64,000 nt of DNA from the NCBI GenBank assembly GCA_040387735.1, contig JAZKDE010000024.1:1-64000 (forward strand), given 5' to 3'. This DNA comes from Arcicella sp040387735. GTDB taxonomy: Bacteria > Bacteroidota > Bacteroidia > Cytophagales > Spirosomataceae. Below the pieces are notes generated by a model. It was given only the letters and a program-made list of their open reading frames with translations, was not told the origin of the DNA and did not search any database. Shown here piece after piece: positions 25,563 through 34,723 of the stretch. Positions within the stretch are counted from its first letter, which is position 1. Every line of letters begins with the position of its first letter. The position numbers were made by a program, and so were the translations under genes.

Positions 25563-26240
25563 ATGAAAATCTTAATAATTGAAGACGAAGTAAAAACGCT
25601 CCAACTCATCAAACAAGGTTTAGAAGAACAACAGTGGGAGGTTGATATTGCCTACGACGGTTCGATGGGTTTTCAATTAGCAACCCGCCAAGCCTACGCT
25701 TTGATTATTTCCGATATTATCCTCCCGATGCTTAATGGATTAGAGTTGTGCAAAAAACTGAGGCAGGCAGGAATTGATACGCCAATTCTTTTACTGACGG
25801 CCTTGGGAACAACCGATGATAAAATTACAGGACTGGATGCGGGAGCAGATGATTATTTATGTAAACCGTTTGAATTCAAGGAGTTGATGGCAAGAGTTCG
25901 AGCGTTAACTCGGAGAATGGGAAGTATTGTCCACACAAATTTATTGAAAATAGCTGATTTGGAAATGGATTTAGATACCAAAACTGTTGTTCGGGCGGGG
26001 AAAGAAATATCGCTTACTGCCAAAGAATTTACTTTATTAGAATATTTTATTCGGCATCAAGGAAGAGTGATTTCTAAAGTAGAATTAGCCGAAAAAATTT
26101 GGGATGTAACCTTCGACACGGGTACAAATGTCATTGAGGTTTACATGAATTTCTTGCGAAAAAAGATTGATAAAGATTTTGAACCCAAACTGCTCCATAC
26201 GCAAATCGGAATGGGATATGTTTTAAAAATTGTTTCATAA
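25563..26240 (+). CDS. OmpR-family response regulator
   Basis: A 225-residue regulator. The receiver domain shows acidic residues in IIEDE (6-9), the phospho-acceptor Asp51 in IISDIILP, and the conserved Lys in LCKPF near 100. The C-terminal winged helix includes EISLTAKEFTLLEYFIRHQG and IEVYMNFLRKKID. Its TAA overlaps the kinase ATG by one base, so they form a translationally coupled pair. The overall look resembles CusR/copper-type regulators, but the signal cannot be assigned. Confidence 0.92.
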   Translation: MKILIIEDEVKTLQLIKQGLEEQQWEVDIAYDGSMGFQLATRQAYALIISDIILPMLNGLELCKKLRQAGIDTPILLLTALGTTDDKITGLDAGADDYLCKPFEFKELMARVRALTRRMGSIVHTNLLKIADLEMDLDTKTVVRAGKEISLTAKEFTLLEYFIRHQGRVISKVELAEKIWDVTFDTGTNVIEVYMNFLRKKIDKDFEPKLLHTQIGMGYVLKIVS

Positions 26241-27634
26241 TGCTCAATATCCGCTCAAAACTTACGTATCAGTTTGTGGCATTGGCAACCGCCATTTTGC
26301 TTATTTTTTCGGGCGGAGTGTACTTTTTTAGTAAATTATACCTCGAAAAACGATTTTATAAACGTTTACAAGAAAGAGCGATTACTACGACAACTCTTCT
26401 ATTTGACCTCCAGGCACCCGATACAACTGTGCTGAAATTAGTCAATATTTCCGATCGAGAACTTCTGAAAGATGAAAGTATTGCTGTTTATAATGAACGA
26501 TTGCAAAAAGTGGTTTTTACCGCCAGTCAAAAAAAAGGGATTTCTGCCGACGTGCTAATTTCATTGTTGCAACCAAATTCTCCCACAATTTATACGCATT
26601 TCGACAATTACCAAATCATTGGAGTTAAACTCCACAATGGAAATGATAATAATTGGGTTTTTGTGAGTGCCATTGATGTAAATGGTACAGAGGCATTAGA
26701 AGATTTACGGAAAATTTTGTTGGTAATGATTTTGGTCGGAATCTTGTTATTAGGGGTTTCAGGATGGTTTTTTGCTGATAAAGCACTCGCTCCGATGTCG
26801 GGAATTATTAAGCAAGTGAATGAAATTTTCCCGAATAATATTGAAAATCGAGTGGAACACCCCAATCGTTCCGATGAAATTGGGTTATTAGTGGCAACCT
26901 TCAATCAACTGCTCGACCGTACCGAGGAGGCGTTAGTGATGCAAAAAATGTTCATAGCCAACGTTTCGCACGAATTGAAAAACCCACTTACCAAAATTTA
27001 TTCTCAGATTGATATTACCCTCATGCAGAAACGAAGTGCAGAAAACTACGAAAATTGCCTGCAATCGCTCCAAGAAGATACCCGTACGCTTATCCAGTTA
27101 ACCAATACACTCCTCAACTTAGCCAATACCGTCGTTAGCCCTGACAGTATGCAAAAATCACCAATTCGGGTTGATGAATTACTTTGGGATGCTAAACGAC
27201 AATTGCAGAAATGGCATAATAATTACCAAATAACGTTGAATTTTAATAATTTTTCGGAAAATGAAGATGAACTAATTGTGCAAGGTAGCGAGGCTTCTCT
27301 GAAAGTAGTTTTCATGAATTTGATTGATAACGCCTGCAAATTTTCGGAAAATAATACTGCTATCGTTGATTTTTACGCCACATCTTCGAGCATAACTATT
27401 CGAGTTTTTAATACTGGACCAATCATTCCAGTTTCTGATTTACCTTTTATTTTTCGTCCATTTTATCGCAGTAATGCCACCGCTCAAGCTACACAAGGGC
27501 ATGGTATTGGTTTGGCGATAGTTGCCCAAATTCTTCGTCTTCATAAAGGAGAAATATCAGTAAGTTCTGATAATCAAGGTACTAACTTCAGTATTGTCCT
27601 TCCCAATCAAAGTGGTAAAACTTTAACTACATAG
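26240..27634 (+). CDS. sensor histidine kinase
   Basis: A 464-residue inner-membrane kinase. Transmembrane segments at about 11-31 and 158-178 flank a periplasmic domain of about 125 residues. A HAMP linker follows (DKALAPMSGIIKQVNEI). The dimerisation helix NVSHELKNPLTKI places the phosphorylated His244, with an N-box FMNLIDNACKFSENN and a G-box GHGIGLAIV. It is the partner of the regulator just upstream. Downstream is a coiled-coil protein gene that may be a target, since a promoter-sized gap of 106 bases separates them. Confidence 0.9.
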   Translation: MLNIRSKLTYQFVALATAILLIFSGGVYFFSKLYLEKRFYKRLQERAITTTTLLFDLQAPDTTVLKLVNISDRELLKDESIAVYNERLQKVVFTASQKKGISADVLISLLQPNSPTIYTHFDNYQIIGVKLHNGNDNNWVFVSAIDVNGTEALEDLRKILLVMILVGILLLGVSGWFFADKALAPMSGIIKQVNEIFPNNIENRVEHPNRSDEIGLLVATFNQLLDRTEEALVMQKMFIANVSHELKNPLTKIYSQIDITLMQKRSAENYENCLQSLQEDTRTLIQLTNTLLNLANTVVSPDSMQKSPIRVDELLWDAKRQLQKWHNNYQITLNFNNFSENEDELIVQGSEASLKVVFMNLIDNACKFSENNTAIVDFYATSSSITIRVFNTGPIIPVSDLPFIFRPFYRSNATAQATQGHGIGLAIVAQILRLHKGEISVSSDNQGTNFSIVLPNQSGKTLTT

Positions 27635-27740
27635 GAAATTTAGACTTTAAGCTAAATTTAAGGTCAGTTTAACGCCCCTTTAACGTCATCGTTGTTGCTT
27701 TGTAATAGTTAATTGAAACAATTTAAAACAAACAATCAAG

Positions 27741-28682
27741 ATGGAGTCTAAAAACAATCAAGGTATTTTTAAAGTAGCGATTGGCGTATTAATTGGCGTG
27801 GTTGCATTGTTGAGTTATTTATTTATGGGAGCAAGAAATGAAACGTTTGAACTCCAAAAATCACTCACGACTAAGGTAGAAGAATTGTCTTCAACCCAAA
27901 TCAAACTTGATTCTATTTCAAAAGTTTTAGACGTTAAAATTGCCGAGGTAAAACAATTGGGCGGGAATGTTAAAGAATTAGTAGCCGTAAAAGCTCAATT
28001 GGAAGACGATAAAAAGAAATTGAAGTCAGATTTTAATTTCTCAGTTCAAAAATACGATGCCAAAATCAAAGAATACGAAACCTTTTTAGTAGCGAAAGAT
28101 GATGACATTCTTAAATTGAAAGCGGAAAATGGTACTTTATTAGCCCGTACCAAAACGCTTGAAGAAGAAAAACAACAAGTTATGACTGAAAATTCTGGCT
28201 TGAAAACGGATAAAGAAAGCTTGTCTCAAACGGTTGCTTCATACACGGCACAAAATGATGATTTGAAACGTAAAGTTACCTTGGCAACTGCGATGAAAGC
28301 AATCAACGTTCAAGTAGCGGCGGTGGCATCAAATGGTAAACTTCGTGAAGGAGGTTTGTACAAATCATCTAAAATCGACCGTTTGAAAATCTCATTCATT
28401 ATGCCTTCAAATCCTGTGGCAGAGAAAAATACCAAAGATATTTTCGTAAGAATTCTTGACCAAAACGGTGCCGTTGTGAGTGAAGATAACAACGCAGGTA
28501 CTTTGCAATTTGAAGGAAAAGAAGTTGGATTTAGCCTTAAACAAGGTATTCCATTTGAAAATAATGACCAAAAAGTAGATATTCTTTACGGCAAAGGTTC
28601 TATTTATAAAGCGGGAAAATACAGCATTGAACTTTATTCGGAAGGTTTCAAAATTGGAAATGGAGCTTTTGAAGTAAAATAA
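27741..28682 (+). CDS. membrane-anchored coiled-coil protein
   Basis: A 313-residue protein. One transmembrane helix at about 12-30 (AIGVLIGVVALLSYLFM) is followed by a long heptad-rich region to about residue 185 with repeated Leu/Lys/Glu (KVEELSSTQIKLDSISKVL, LKAENGTLLARTKTLEEEK). The last 120 residues are a beta-rich globular domain (KISFIMPSN, IFVRILDQNGAVVSE, YSIELYSEGFKIGNGAFEV). It follows the two-component system and may be regulated by it. No family with a known role is recognised. Confidence 0.75.
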   Translation: MESKNNQGIFKVAIGVLIGVVALLSYLFMGARNETFELQKSLTTKVEELSSTQIKLDSISKVLDVKIAEVKQLGGNVKELVAVKAQLEDDKKKLKSDFNFSVQKYDAKIKEYETFLVAKDDDILKLKAENGTLLARTKTLEEEKQQVMTENSGLKTDKESLSQTVASYTAQNDDLKRKVTLATAMKAINVQVAAVASNGKLREGGLYKSSKIDRLKISFIMPSNPVAEKNTKDIFVRILDQNGAVVSEDNNAGTLQFEGKEVGFSLKQGIPFENNDQKVDILYGKGSIYKAGKYSIELYSEGFKIGNGAFEVK

Positions 28683-28687
28683 ATTAT

Positions 28688-28720
28688 TTTTAGTCCTAAG
28701 CATTATGTTTGGGACTAAAA
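28688..28720 (+). terminator. terminator of the coiled-coil gene
   Basis: TTTTAGTCC (28688-28696) pairs with GGACTAAAA (28712-28720), 15-base loop, then CATTTTTGG. It lies 6 bases after the stop. Its position argues against the upstream TTG at 28709 as start of the next gene. Confidence 0.65.
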
Positions 28721-28753
28721 CATTTTTGGTTAAAGCATTTTAAATATAAAAAT

Positions 28754-29911
28754 ATGATTTCGTTAATCAATACCAATAAAAGTCAAATTTTAAGCGTCTT
28801 CAAAGAGATGCTCAAAAGAACTTTTAGTGGGTTAAAATCGGCGTATCACTTTTATAGTAAATTCCCCAAAGCCTATACTTGCCTTATTTATTTATTCATT
28901 TCAATGTCATTTTGTTACTACCCAATTTTCAATCATTGGTTAGCGGGTTTTATTATGATGACTTTGCCTATCGCCATCATATTGGGACTTGTTGCAAGTT
29001 CCTATCTTCTCTATAAAAAACAAAAAATGCTGGCGGCCATTGGAGCAGTTTGGGTTTTATTATCTTTCCCGATTATCAAAAGAATTGTTGGTATTGGTCA
29101 TGAAGTAATAAATCCGATTGCAACCAATTCATTAAAAGTTTTGAGTTTTAATAGTGAAAGCTTCTCCCGAAATGATAATCATAATTTATCGGCACTTCAA
29201 GCTGATATTGCGTGTTTTCAGGAGTATTCTCAAAACCAACAAATTGAAGACCAATACGCAAATAAATTTGTAAAACTGACTTCTTTCTCTGCCGATAGAG
29301 CGGTTGGTTTAGCCATTTTTACCCAATATCCAATTATAAAACAGTACGGTAAAATCTGGAATAGAGAAGATAAAGCACCCAATATCAATGGTTTTTTGTG
29401 TGCTGATGTTGTTTATGGAAATGATACGGTCAGAATTGTGAATACGCATTTATGGTCGATGGGCGTGCGAGTAAATAAAGCATTTGATGCCTTTAAGCAA
29501 GGGGAAATTCGTAAATTCTTTTTTGAAGTTGCGGATACCGTAAAGCGACTAAAAAATGGTTTTAATGCCCGTGATGAACAAGTGGCAGAGGTAGAATCTT
29601 ACGTGACGGGTAGTAAATATCCCGTTATTATTTGCGGTGATTTTAATGAAATTCCTTTCAGTTATACTTATGGAAAATTGAGTTTGAATTTTGAAAATGC
29701 TTTTGAGGAAGTAGGGCAAGGACTTGGTTTTACGCTTAATCGTCATCCGTATTGTGTGCGAATAGACCAACAATTTTTTAGTTCTGATTGGCAAGTTCAG
29801 TCTTGTAAAATTATTCCATCGGTTACTTTTTCTGACCATTTTCCCGTCGTTGCTCAATATATTTTAAAGAAACCCAATCTTCTACCCATTGATTTTGTGG
29901 CTCATCGATAA
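28754..29911 (+). CDS. endonuclease/exonuclease/phosphatase-family membrane protein
   Basis: About 385 residues from the ATG at 28754 (an upstream TTG at 28709 falls inside the preceding terminator). Two or three hydrophobic helices cover about 40-110. A soluble EEP-fold domain follows with LSFNSESF, LQADIACFQEY (metal-binding Glu), VNTHLWS, IICGDFNEIP and SDHFPVVAQY (catalytic Asp-His). The family includes nucleases, sphingomyelinases and inositol phosphatases. Membrane-tethered EEP proteins are common in Bacteroidota; the substrate is unknown. Confidence 0.82.
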   Translation: MISLINTNKSQILSVFKEMLKRTFSGLKSAYHFYSKFPKAYTCLIYLFISMSFCYYPIFNHWLAGFIMMTLPIAIILGLVASSYLLYKKQKMLAAIGAVWVLLSFPIIKRIVGIGHEVINPIATNSLKVLSFNSESFSRNDNHNLSALQADIACFQEYSQNQQIEDQYANKFVKLTSFSADRAVGLAIFTQYPIIKQYGKIWNREDKAPNINGFLCADVVYGNDTVRIVNTHLWSMGVRVNKAFDAFKQGEIRKFFFEVADTVKRLKNGFNARDEQVAEVESYVTGSKYPVIICGDFNEIPFSYTYGKLSLNFENAFEEVGQGLGFTLNRHPYCVRIDQQFFSSDWQVQSCKIIPSVTFSDHFPVVAQYILKKPNLLPIDFVAHR

Positions 29912-29917
29912 TCTTAC

Positions 29918-29991
29918 AAATGATGTAGTCCGAAGAGTATTTCGAAAATAAGAGTACAACGCCTCGAAATACTGCTTCGGACAACATTTTT
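29918..29991. repeat. 28-base imperfect inverted repeat
   Basis: Arm 29918-29945 (core GTCCGAAGAGTATTTCGA) pairs with 29964-29991 (TCGAAATACTGCTTCGGAC onward) with few mismatches; the spacer is 18 bases. The right arm ends in a T-tract, so it can also work as terminator of the EEP gene. Confidence 0.65.
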
Positions 29992-30062
29992 TAATGCGTA
30001 TGATTTCATCAAATTAGCTAATAAAAGCTAATTTCTCCTTCGTCAACCTGACAAATTAAGAT

Positions 30063-30070
30063 TAAATTTG
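30063..30070 (+). promoter_or_regulatory. candidate -7 promoter box for the HEAT-like gene
   Basis: TAAATTTG matches TAnnTTTG, 31 bases before the ATG. No clear -33 box was found. Confidence 0.3.
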
Positions 30071-30100
30071 TAGATTTCCTGCTCAATGAGATAACAGCAA

Positions 30101-30610
30101 ATGAATCTAAAAGAAAGTCTTCCCGACTATTATTCAGCAGAAGAATTCAATAAAATCATTGATTGGATAAATGGTTCACCTGAATATTTTGGGCAATTAA
30201 TGACGATATTTTTTGAAGGAAATACTCGTAAAAATCAATATGCTGCCAGTATAATGACTCACTGTATTGATCGTTGGAATTATTTATTGACACCCCACAT
30301 TGAAAAGCTGATTCTTAACCTTCAACACGAAAATCTTCATGATGCTATCAAACGAAATACGGTTAGAGTTTTGCAAAATGCCAATATTCCCGAAAGTTTA
30401 CACGGAATTTTAGTGGATATCTGTTTTAAATACCTGCAAAATCCTTCAGAAGCCATAGCCATTAAGGTTTTCTCTATGACCATTCTGTTCAATCTTACTA
30501 ATTATTATCCAGAATTAAAGGATGAATTAAAGTTTGTATTAGAAGAACAATTTCCCTTTCAATCAGCGGGTTTTAGAAGTAGAGCGGGGAAGATTTTGAA
30601 GCAAATTTAA
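30101..30610 (+). CDS. HEAT-repeat-like hypothetical protein
   Basis: A 169-residue soluble, mostly helical protein. Helix pairs such as YAASIMTHCIDRWNYLLTPH, HDAIKRNTVRVLQN and AIAIKVFSMTILFNLTN look like short HEAT/armadillo-type units, which normally mediate protein contacts. No catalytic motif and no signal peptide. A candidate TAAATTTG -7 box lies 31-38 bases upstream (30063-30070). Its TAA overlaps the TAA of the convergent thioesterase gene (shared TTAA). Function unknown. Confidence 0.65.
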   Translation: MNLKESLPDYYSAEEFNKIIDWINGSPEYFGQLMTIFFEGNTRKNQYAASIMTHCIDRWNYLLTPHIEKLILNLQHENLHDAIKRNTVRVLQNANIPESLHGILVDICFKYLQNPSEAIAIKVFSMTILFNLTNYYPELKDELKFVLEEQFPFQSAGFRSRAGKILKQI

Positions 30611-31338
30611 GCCCAAATAGTCTCTCCAGTCACCAATTCTTGCCCATCTTGATTGATAATTCTATGAATAAAACCTTGTTCGATTGATTGACTTTGGGTC
30701 GTTATTTTATCACCCAAAATACTTTCATTTTTAAAAATCATATCAATTGAATTAAGCGTTCCATTGTTCAATATTTCGGAAGGAATACTTTCCATCAACC
30801 ATTCTACGTATTTCGTGTTATTAACGTGTTGATTTGAGTCAATATCATGCCAACGAATATCAAAATGTCGCTCGGTTTCTATATTTTTTATTGCTGCAAT
30901 TTTACCTGAAACTTTCTCAACGGGATTTTTTTCTGTGCAAGGTAAGGTCATTGCCAGCATCCATTCGGGTACGGAAGTGAGTCTTCTTTTGACAATATCC
31001 ATTAATCCCCACACACTATTTGCTCTGATTATTTCAATACCAGCGGAATCAAAAACCTTAAAATCACGGTGATAAAAGTATTTGTCAACTCCTTGAACGT
31101 AAGTTTTTACCGTCACCGTTTCGTCGTAATTTGGTAAGCGGTCAATCCAGATTTTCAAGCGAGAAAGTACCCAAGAAATGTTGTGTTGAGCGGATAATTC
31201 ATGAACTGAAACTTTAGCAACGACTGAATGTCGCCAAGCCATTTCTTGTAAAAGTCCATTAAGAGCGGGAATTGTTAGTTGACTATGAGCATCAACTTCG
31301 GTAATTCTAATACGGTACGTTTCGGTAATAAATTCCAT
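30607..31338 (-). CDS. acyl-ACP thioesterase family protein
   Basis: A 243-residue double hot-dog protein. The first half (about 1-130) has ALNGLLQEMAWRHS and YFYHRDFKVFDSAGIEI. The second half carries the FatA/FatB-like active-site run RWHDIDSNQHVNNTKYVEW, where Asn and His are catalytic. Such enzymes release fatty acids from acyl carrier protein and in Bacteroidota may supply free or unusual acyl chains. It converges with the HEAT-like gene. No lipid-synthesis genes adjoin it except cdsA 1.1 kb further along the same strand. Confidence 0.88.
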   Translation of the reverse strand: MEFITETYRIRITEVDAHSQLTIPALNGLLQEMAWRHSVVAKVSVHELSAQHNISWVLSRLKIWIDRLPNYDETVTVKTYVQGVDKYFYHRDFKVFDSAGIEIIRANSVWGLMDIVKRRLTSVPEWMLAMTLPCTEKNPVEKVSGKIAAIKNIETERHFDIRWHDIDSNQHVNNTKYVEWLMESIPSEILNNGTLNSIDMIFKNESILGDKITTQSQSIEQGFIHRIINQDGQELVTGETIWA

Positions 31339-31446
31339 TAATTTAGGTTTTAGGGCTTAGTTATCAGGGAATAGGTTAAAAAAGAAAGATATTTCAGGAA
31401 TGATTTTGCCCTAAAATACTACCTTTTAAAACCTTAGCCCTAAATG

Positions 31447-32235
31447 CTAATTCCCTTTCTTCAAGTCGGACATGAATTTTTGACGGGAGATTCCCTCGGT
31501 TGGAGCGTCTTGGTAGGCTTTTTTATAATCGTCACGTTTCAAATCTCCATTTTTAACTGATTTTATAAAATTTGCCCAAGCAAAAGGATTCGTTAATGCC
31601 ATTAATGGACTTTGGACGAAATTTCTATTTGCCATACTATAAGTCATTTGATCGGAGAAATTACGAAAATTTCCTGCTCCACTAAGTCCCGCTTGTAAGG
31701 CTAAAACGTTCAATTTTGATTGTTCTAAGTTCTTCTCCAATGCTTTTCGTCCTGCCTCATTTTCCAATTTCATATCCAGAAATGCTTTTTTGAAATCTTC
31801 TTCACTGCTATAAGGATAAACTTTTACCTCCGCTAACATTCTTGATTCTTCCGCCATGTGAATTATGGCACTTTGCGTTTGCTCATTTACTCGTGGAATG
31901 ATGTAATATTTCTTCTTATAACTCACATAAGAAAATACCAAACTGTCACCAGGATAGACATAAATAGAAAAGTTTCCTAAATCATCGGTCAGCGTTCCTC
32001 GTCCCGATTGTGGATTGAACACATACGCATTTGGTAGGAATTCGGAAGTACGGTCAGCCACTACTTTTCCCGAAAAAATTACGGATTTATCCTGTCCCTG
32101 TGCAAAAACTGAGCTATTATTAAACAATAAAAAGAGTAAGAATAATAAAGTAAACGTGCTGAAAAACAGTCGTTTCTGAGACGGTTTTCTTAAAACTATC
32201 TTCGCTGAAAATATATTTATATTATTTGATGACAT
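31447..32235 (-). CDS. secreted protein with carboxypeptidase-regulatory-like domain
   Basis: A 262-residue exported protein. The N-terminus is long: about 20 polar residues, then the hydrophobic segment LLFLLFLLF and SVFAQ cleavage site near 46. Residues about 52-130 form the beta-sandwich seen at the N-terminus of TonB receptors (FSGKVVADRTSEFLPNAYVF, GTLTDDLGNFSIYVYPGD). The rest is helical and charged, with no barrel. It is therefore not a receptor but a periplasmic or surface protein of unknown role. Confidence 0.7.
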   Translation of the reverse strand: MSSNNINIFSAKIVLRKPSQKRLFFSTFTLLFLLFLLFNNSSVFAQGQDKSVIFSGKVVADRTSEFLPNAYVFNPQSGRGTLTDDLGNFSIYVYPGDSLVFSYVSYKKKYYIIPRVNEQTQSAIIHMAEESRMLAEVKVYPYSSEEDFKKAFLDMKLENEAGRKALEKNLEQSKLNVLALQAGLSGAGNFRNFSDQMTYSMANRNFVQSPLMALTNPFAWANFIKSVKNGDLKRDDYKKAYQDAPTEGISRQKFMSDLKKGN

Positions 32236-32439
32236 CGTGCTATTGTAAAGATTGTAAACTTACACAATTTAACGTTTCGATGTATGAAATGGTTGTATGT
32301 TTAACAGATTTTAACGAAATTCTAATTTATTTTTGAAGAAATTCGCTAAAATAAATTTGGCAATAGTATCATTAAATTTTGCCTTTTAAATCTATCACCT
32401 AATCAAACCAGTTTATTTGTTACACGTTATTTAGAAATT

Positions 32440-33273
32440 CTAACTGAACAATTTTAAGAATGTAATAATGAATGGAATCGAAAGTAGTAATCCATCAAAA
32501 CGGTCAAGAAACCCACCGTGTCCAGGAATAGTTGAGGCTGAATCCTTTATTTTGATACTTCTTTTAAAAAGTGATTCTACTAAATCCCCGTAAGTTCCTG
32601 CCACTACGATAATTGCTCCGCAACCAAACCACTGCCACGATTTGAGGTCTAAAAAGTATTTTGACAATACAAAAGCCACAATCATTGAAGCGACAAAGCC
32701 GCCAATACTTCCTTCCCATGACTTCTTGGGTGAAACACGTTCAAATAGTTTTGTTTTGCCAAATTTTGTTCCCGCAAAATATGCACCTGTGTCGCTCGCC
32801 CATAAAAGAAGCAGACAGCCTAATGGACGTTGCCAACTAAATGTATAATTCAAAAAGGCTAAAATAATGACTAAGGCAAAAGGCAATGCTACATAAATTA
32901 CGCCCAAAAAGGTGTAAGCAATGTTTCTGAAAGGCTTATCATCTTTTGCTTTGTATAATTTTATAAAGAAAATGGATGCCATTAAAGGCGATAAAATGTA
33001 ATAGTTTGCCTCAGGTATGACTCCTTTTTCGATTAAATATGTAACCGTAACCAAAACAAAACCACAAAATGTCCCGTAATAAGTAAGAGGTTCATTACCG
33101 TTGAGTCCTAAAAGTTTATAAAATTCTAACTGTGCCAAAATGGCAATTAAAGCAAAAAGACCATAAAACGTCCAATCGCTGTAAACGATACAAAATATTA
33201 GAAAAGGTACGGCAATTACCGCCGCAATAACCCGCTGTTGCAGGTTGGACATTGTTTGTAATTTTTTATTCAT
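32440..33273 (-). CDS. cdsA: phosphatidate cytidylyltransferase
   Basis: A 277-residue multi-spanning enzyme making CDP-diacylglycerol from phosphatidate and CTP. At least six hydrophobic helices are visible. The family signature occupies the C-terminal part: GDLVESLFKRSIKIKDS followed by PGHGGFLDRFDGL, with the DRFD acidic pair. KKSWEGSIGGF lies before it. The start is ATG 33273 or the ATG 21 bases in. It is the last gene of a three-gene run with DUF2007 and CPBP genes. Confidence 0.92.
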   Translation of the reverse strand: MNKKLQTMSNLQQRVIAAVIAVPFLIFCIVYSDWTFYGLFALIAILAQLEFYKLLGLNGNEPLTYYGTFCGFVLVTVTYLIEKGVIPEANYYILSPLMASIFFIKLYKAKDDKPFRNIAYTFLGVIYVALPFALVIILAFLNYTFSWQRPLGCLLLLWASDTGAYFAGTKFGKTKLFERVSPKKSWEGSIGGFVASMIVAFVLSKYFLDLKSWQWFGCGAIIVVAGTYGDLVESLFKRSIKIKDSASTIPGHGGFLDRFDGLLLSIPFIITFLKLFS

Positions 33274-33298
33274 ATAAGTATTTTATGGTTGTATTTTA

Positions 33299-33364
33299 GT
33301 AGAGACGTTTGATGAAACGTCTTCATCGTTAGAGAACAATATGATTTTGATGAAACGTCTCTAC
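33299..33364. repeat. palindromic repeat between cdsA and the DUF2007 gene
   Basis: 33303-33322 is itself palindromic (AGACGTTTGATGAAACGTCT), and 33299-33310 also pairs with 33349-33364 (GATGAAACGTCTCTAC). The right arm runs into the stop codon of the DUF2007 gene (TAG at 33361-33363), so the repeat may have supplied that stop. Confidence 0.65.
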
Positions 33365-33570
33365 ATAAGACCTGCTTCATTTTCTAAAAGGAATTTTGCT
33401 AAAACAGCATTTTGTAAAGGTACGTGTACCTCACAAAGCCCAAAAAGATACGAACTATCTTGTTTATTCATTATCACTGCTTCAATTTGATGTTCATCAA
33501 CTAAAAATGCTTTTGCTAATTGAGCCTTAATTGGGCTTGCAGATTCATAAATTTTCTTCCAATCTTGCAT
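33361..33570 (-). CDS. DUF2007-like small protein
   Basis: A 69-residue soluble protein matching the look of DUF2007 ('putative signal transducing protein'): KIYESASPIKAQLAKAFL, then a hydrophobic strand IEAVIMNKQDS and a closing helix AVLAKFLLENEAG. Its role is not established in any organism I know. It sits between the CPBP and cdsA genes, 66 bases after the former. The stop codon is inside a palindromic repeat. Confidence 0.7.
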   Translation of the reverse strand: MQDWKKIYESASPIKAQLAKAFLVDEHQIEAVIMNKQDSSYLFGLCEVHVPLQNAVLAKFLLENEAGLM

Positions 33571-33636
33571 ATTCTAAGGAGTAATTTTTGAATGATAGAA
33601 TGAGTAACTATTGAATCTTAAAATGCTAAAATTGGC

Positions 33637-34569
33637 TCATTTTTCATTAGCAACAATTCGATTCATCCAAAACCAACGTAACAAAACAATCGTTAATACT
33701 AATGAAGCCAATGCCATATTTAAAGGGACAGATTTTGTATCTTCAATATCCATCTTTACGATTTTCATTTCGTTAAGATACGCCATAATTAGCGTAAAAC
33801 CATTATTGACAAAGTGGGCAAACATCGGAACCCATAAATTTTTTGTCCAAAAATATAAATAGCCAAATAACGCTCCTAATAACATTCTTGGAATAAATCC
33901 GAAGAATTGAAAGTGAATGAAGCTAAAAGTAAAAGCCGCAATCCAAATTGCCAAATGTGGATTTCCACAGGCCCGTAATATAATATTTTGCAGAACTCCC
34001 CTAAATAAAAGTTCTTCACTAACGCCCGCTAAAATTGCCACCACAACCAAGGCTACAACTAATTGAGAAGGTGATTTAAATGCCGTTAAAAACTTCGTCA
34101 ATTCACCCGTTGCATTTTCACTATCTTTCATCAATTTTCCGATGCCTTTGAGTGAATCGGGAAACTGCATATTTTGATTCATTTCGATAATGAGGGCATC
34201 AAAACCCATGAAACCAATAACTAAAATCGCCACCAACCCAAATACAGGGAGTTTTGCCTCGTGGAAACTTAACGAGTCAATGGTTTGTTTTTCGATGAAA
34301 TACCAATAAAATAACGATGCTCCGATAAATGGTACTGGCGTTGAAAATGTTTGAAGTGCCATCACAGCATCATACATATTGGGATATTCATGGAGATGTT
34401 TTTGAAACTCCGCAACTTGTTCAAAAGGCATTCCTGTCATATATGTAAAAAAACCTATGCCAATGAATGAGCCAGCAGTCATAAAAACTAAAGTCAAGCC
34501 TACCAAAATGAGAATTTTAGAGAAAAGCGGTCGTTCAGATTGTGATTGAATATTATCGAAATTTGTCAT
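33637..34569 (-). CDS. CPBP-family intramembrane metalloprotease
   Basis: About 310 residues from the ATG at 34569 (a TTG at 34590 is less likely). It has several hydrophobic helices and the family motifs EELLFRG (Glu-Glu), then FSFIHFQFFGF (His) and VPMFAHFVNN (His-Asn), which together form the metal site of Rce1/CAAX-like proteases. Bacterial members act in bacteriocin immunity, prenyl-protein processing or unknown roles. It leads the operon with DUF2007 and cdsA. The large TM1-TM3 portion with no other domain is usual. Confidence 0.88.
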   Translation of the reverse strand: MTNFDNIQSQSERPLFSKILILVGLTLVFMTAGSFIGIGFFTYMTGMPFEQVAEFQKHLHEYPNMYDAVMALQTFSTPVPFIGASLFYWYFIEKQTIDSLSFHEAKLPVFGLVAILVIGFMGFDALIIEMNQNMQFPDSLKGIGKLMKDSENATGELTKFLTAFKSPSQLVVALVVVAILAGVSEELLFRGVLQNIILRACGNPHLAIWIAAFTFSFIHFQFFGFIPRMLLGALFGYLYFWTKNLWVPMFAHFVNNGFTLIMAYLNEMKIVKMDIEDTKSVPLNMALASLVLTIVLLRWFWMNRIVANEK

Positions 34570-34597
34570 AATGGTTGTAAATTTACACAACAGTTAG

Positions 34598-34716
34598 CAG
34601 TTATCAGTAAACAGTTATCGGTTAAGGATACTAAATTATTAGTAAAATGGATTTATTTCCTGTTAATCTGAATAATGTTTATCGAAAAATTACTGATAAC
34701 TGTTTATTGATAACTG
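34598..34716. repeat. inverted repeat flanking the CPBP/dus promoter region
   Basis: 34598-34623 (CAGTTATCAGTAAACAGTTA onward) pairs with 34691-34716 at about 22 of 26 positions; each arm is itself a near duplication of CAGTTATC. The loop is 67 bases. A degenerate relative is seen at about 61382-61415. It lies between two divergent starts and may overlap their promoters. Confidence 0.6.
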
Positions 34717-34723
34717 AAATATT

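Noticed and set aside
28709..28753. Upstream TTG start of the EEP-family gene
   Set aside because: It falls within the terminator hairpin of the preceding gene; the ATG at 28754 is cleaner.
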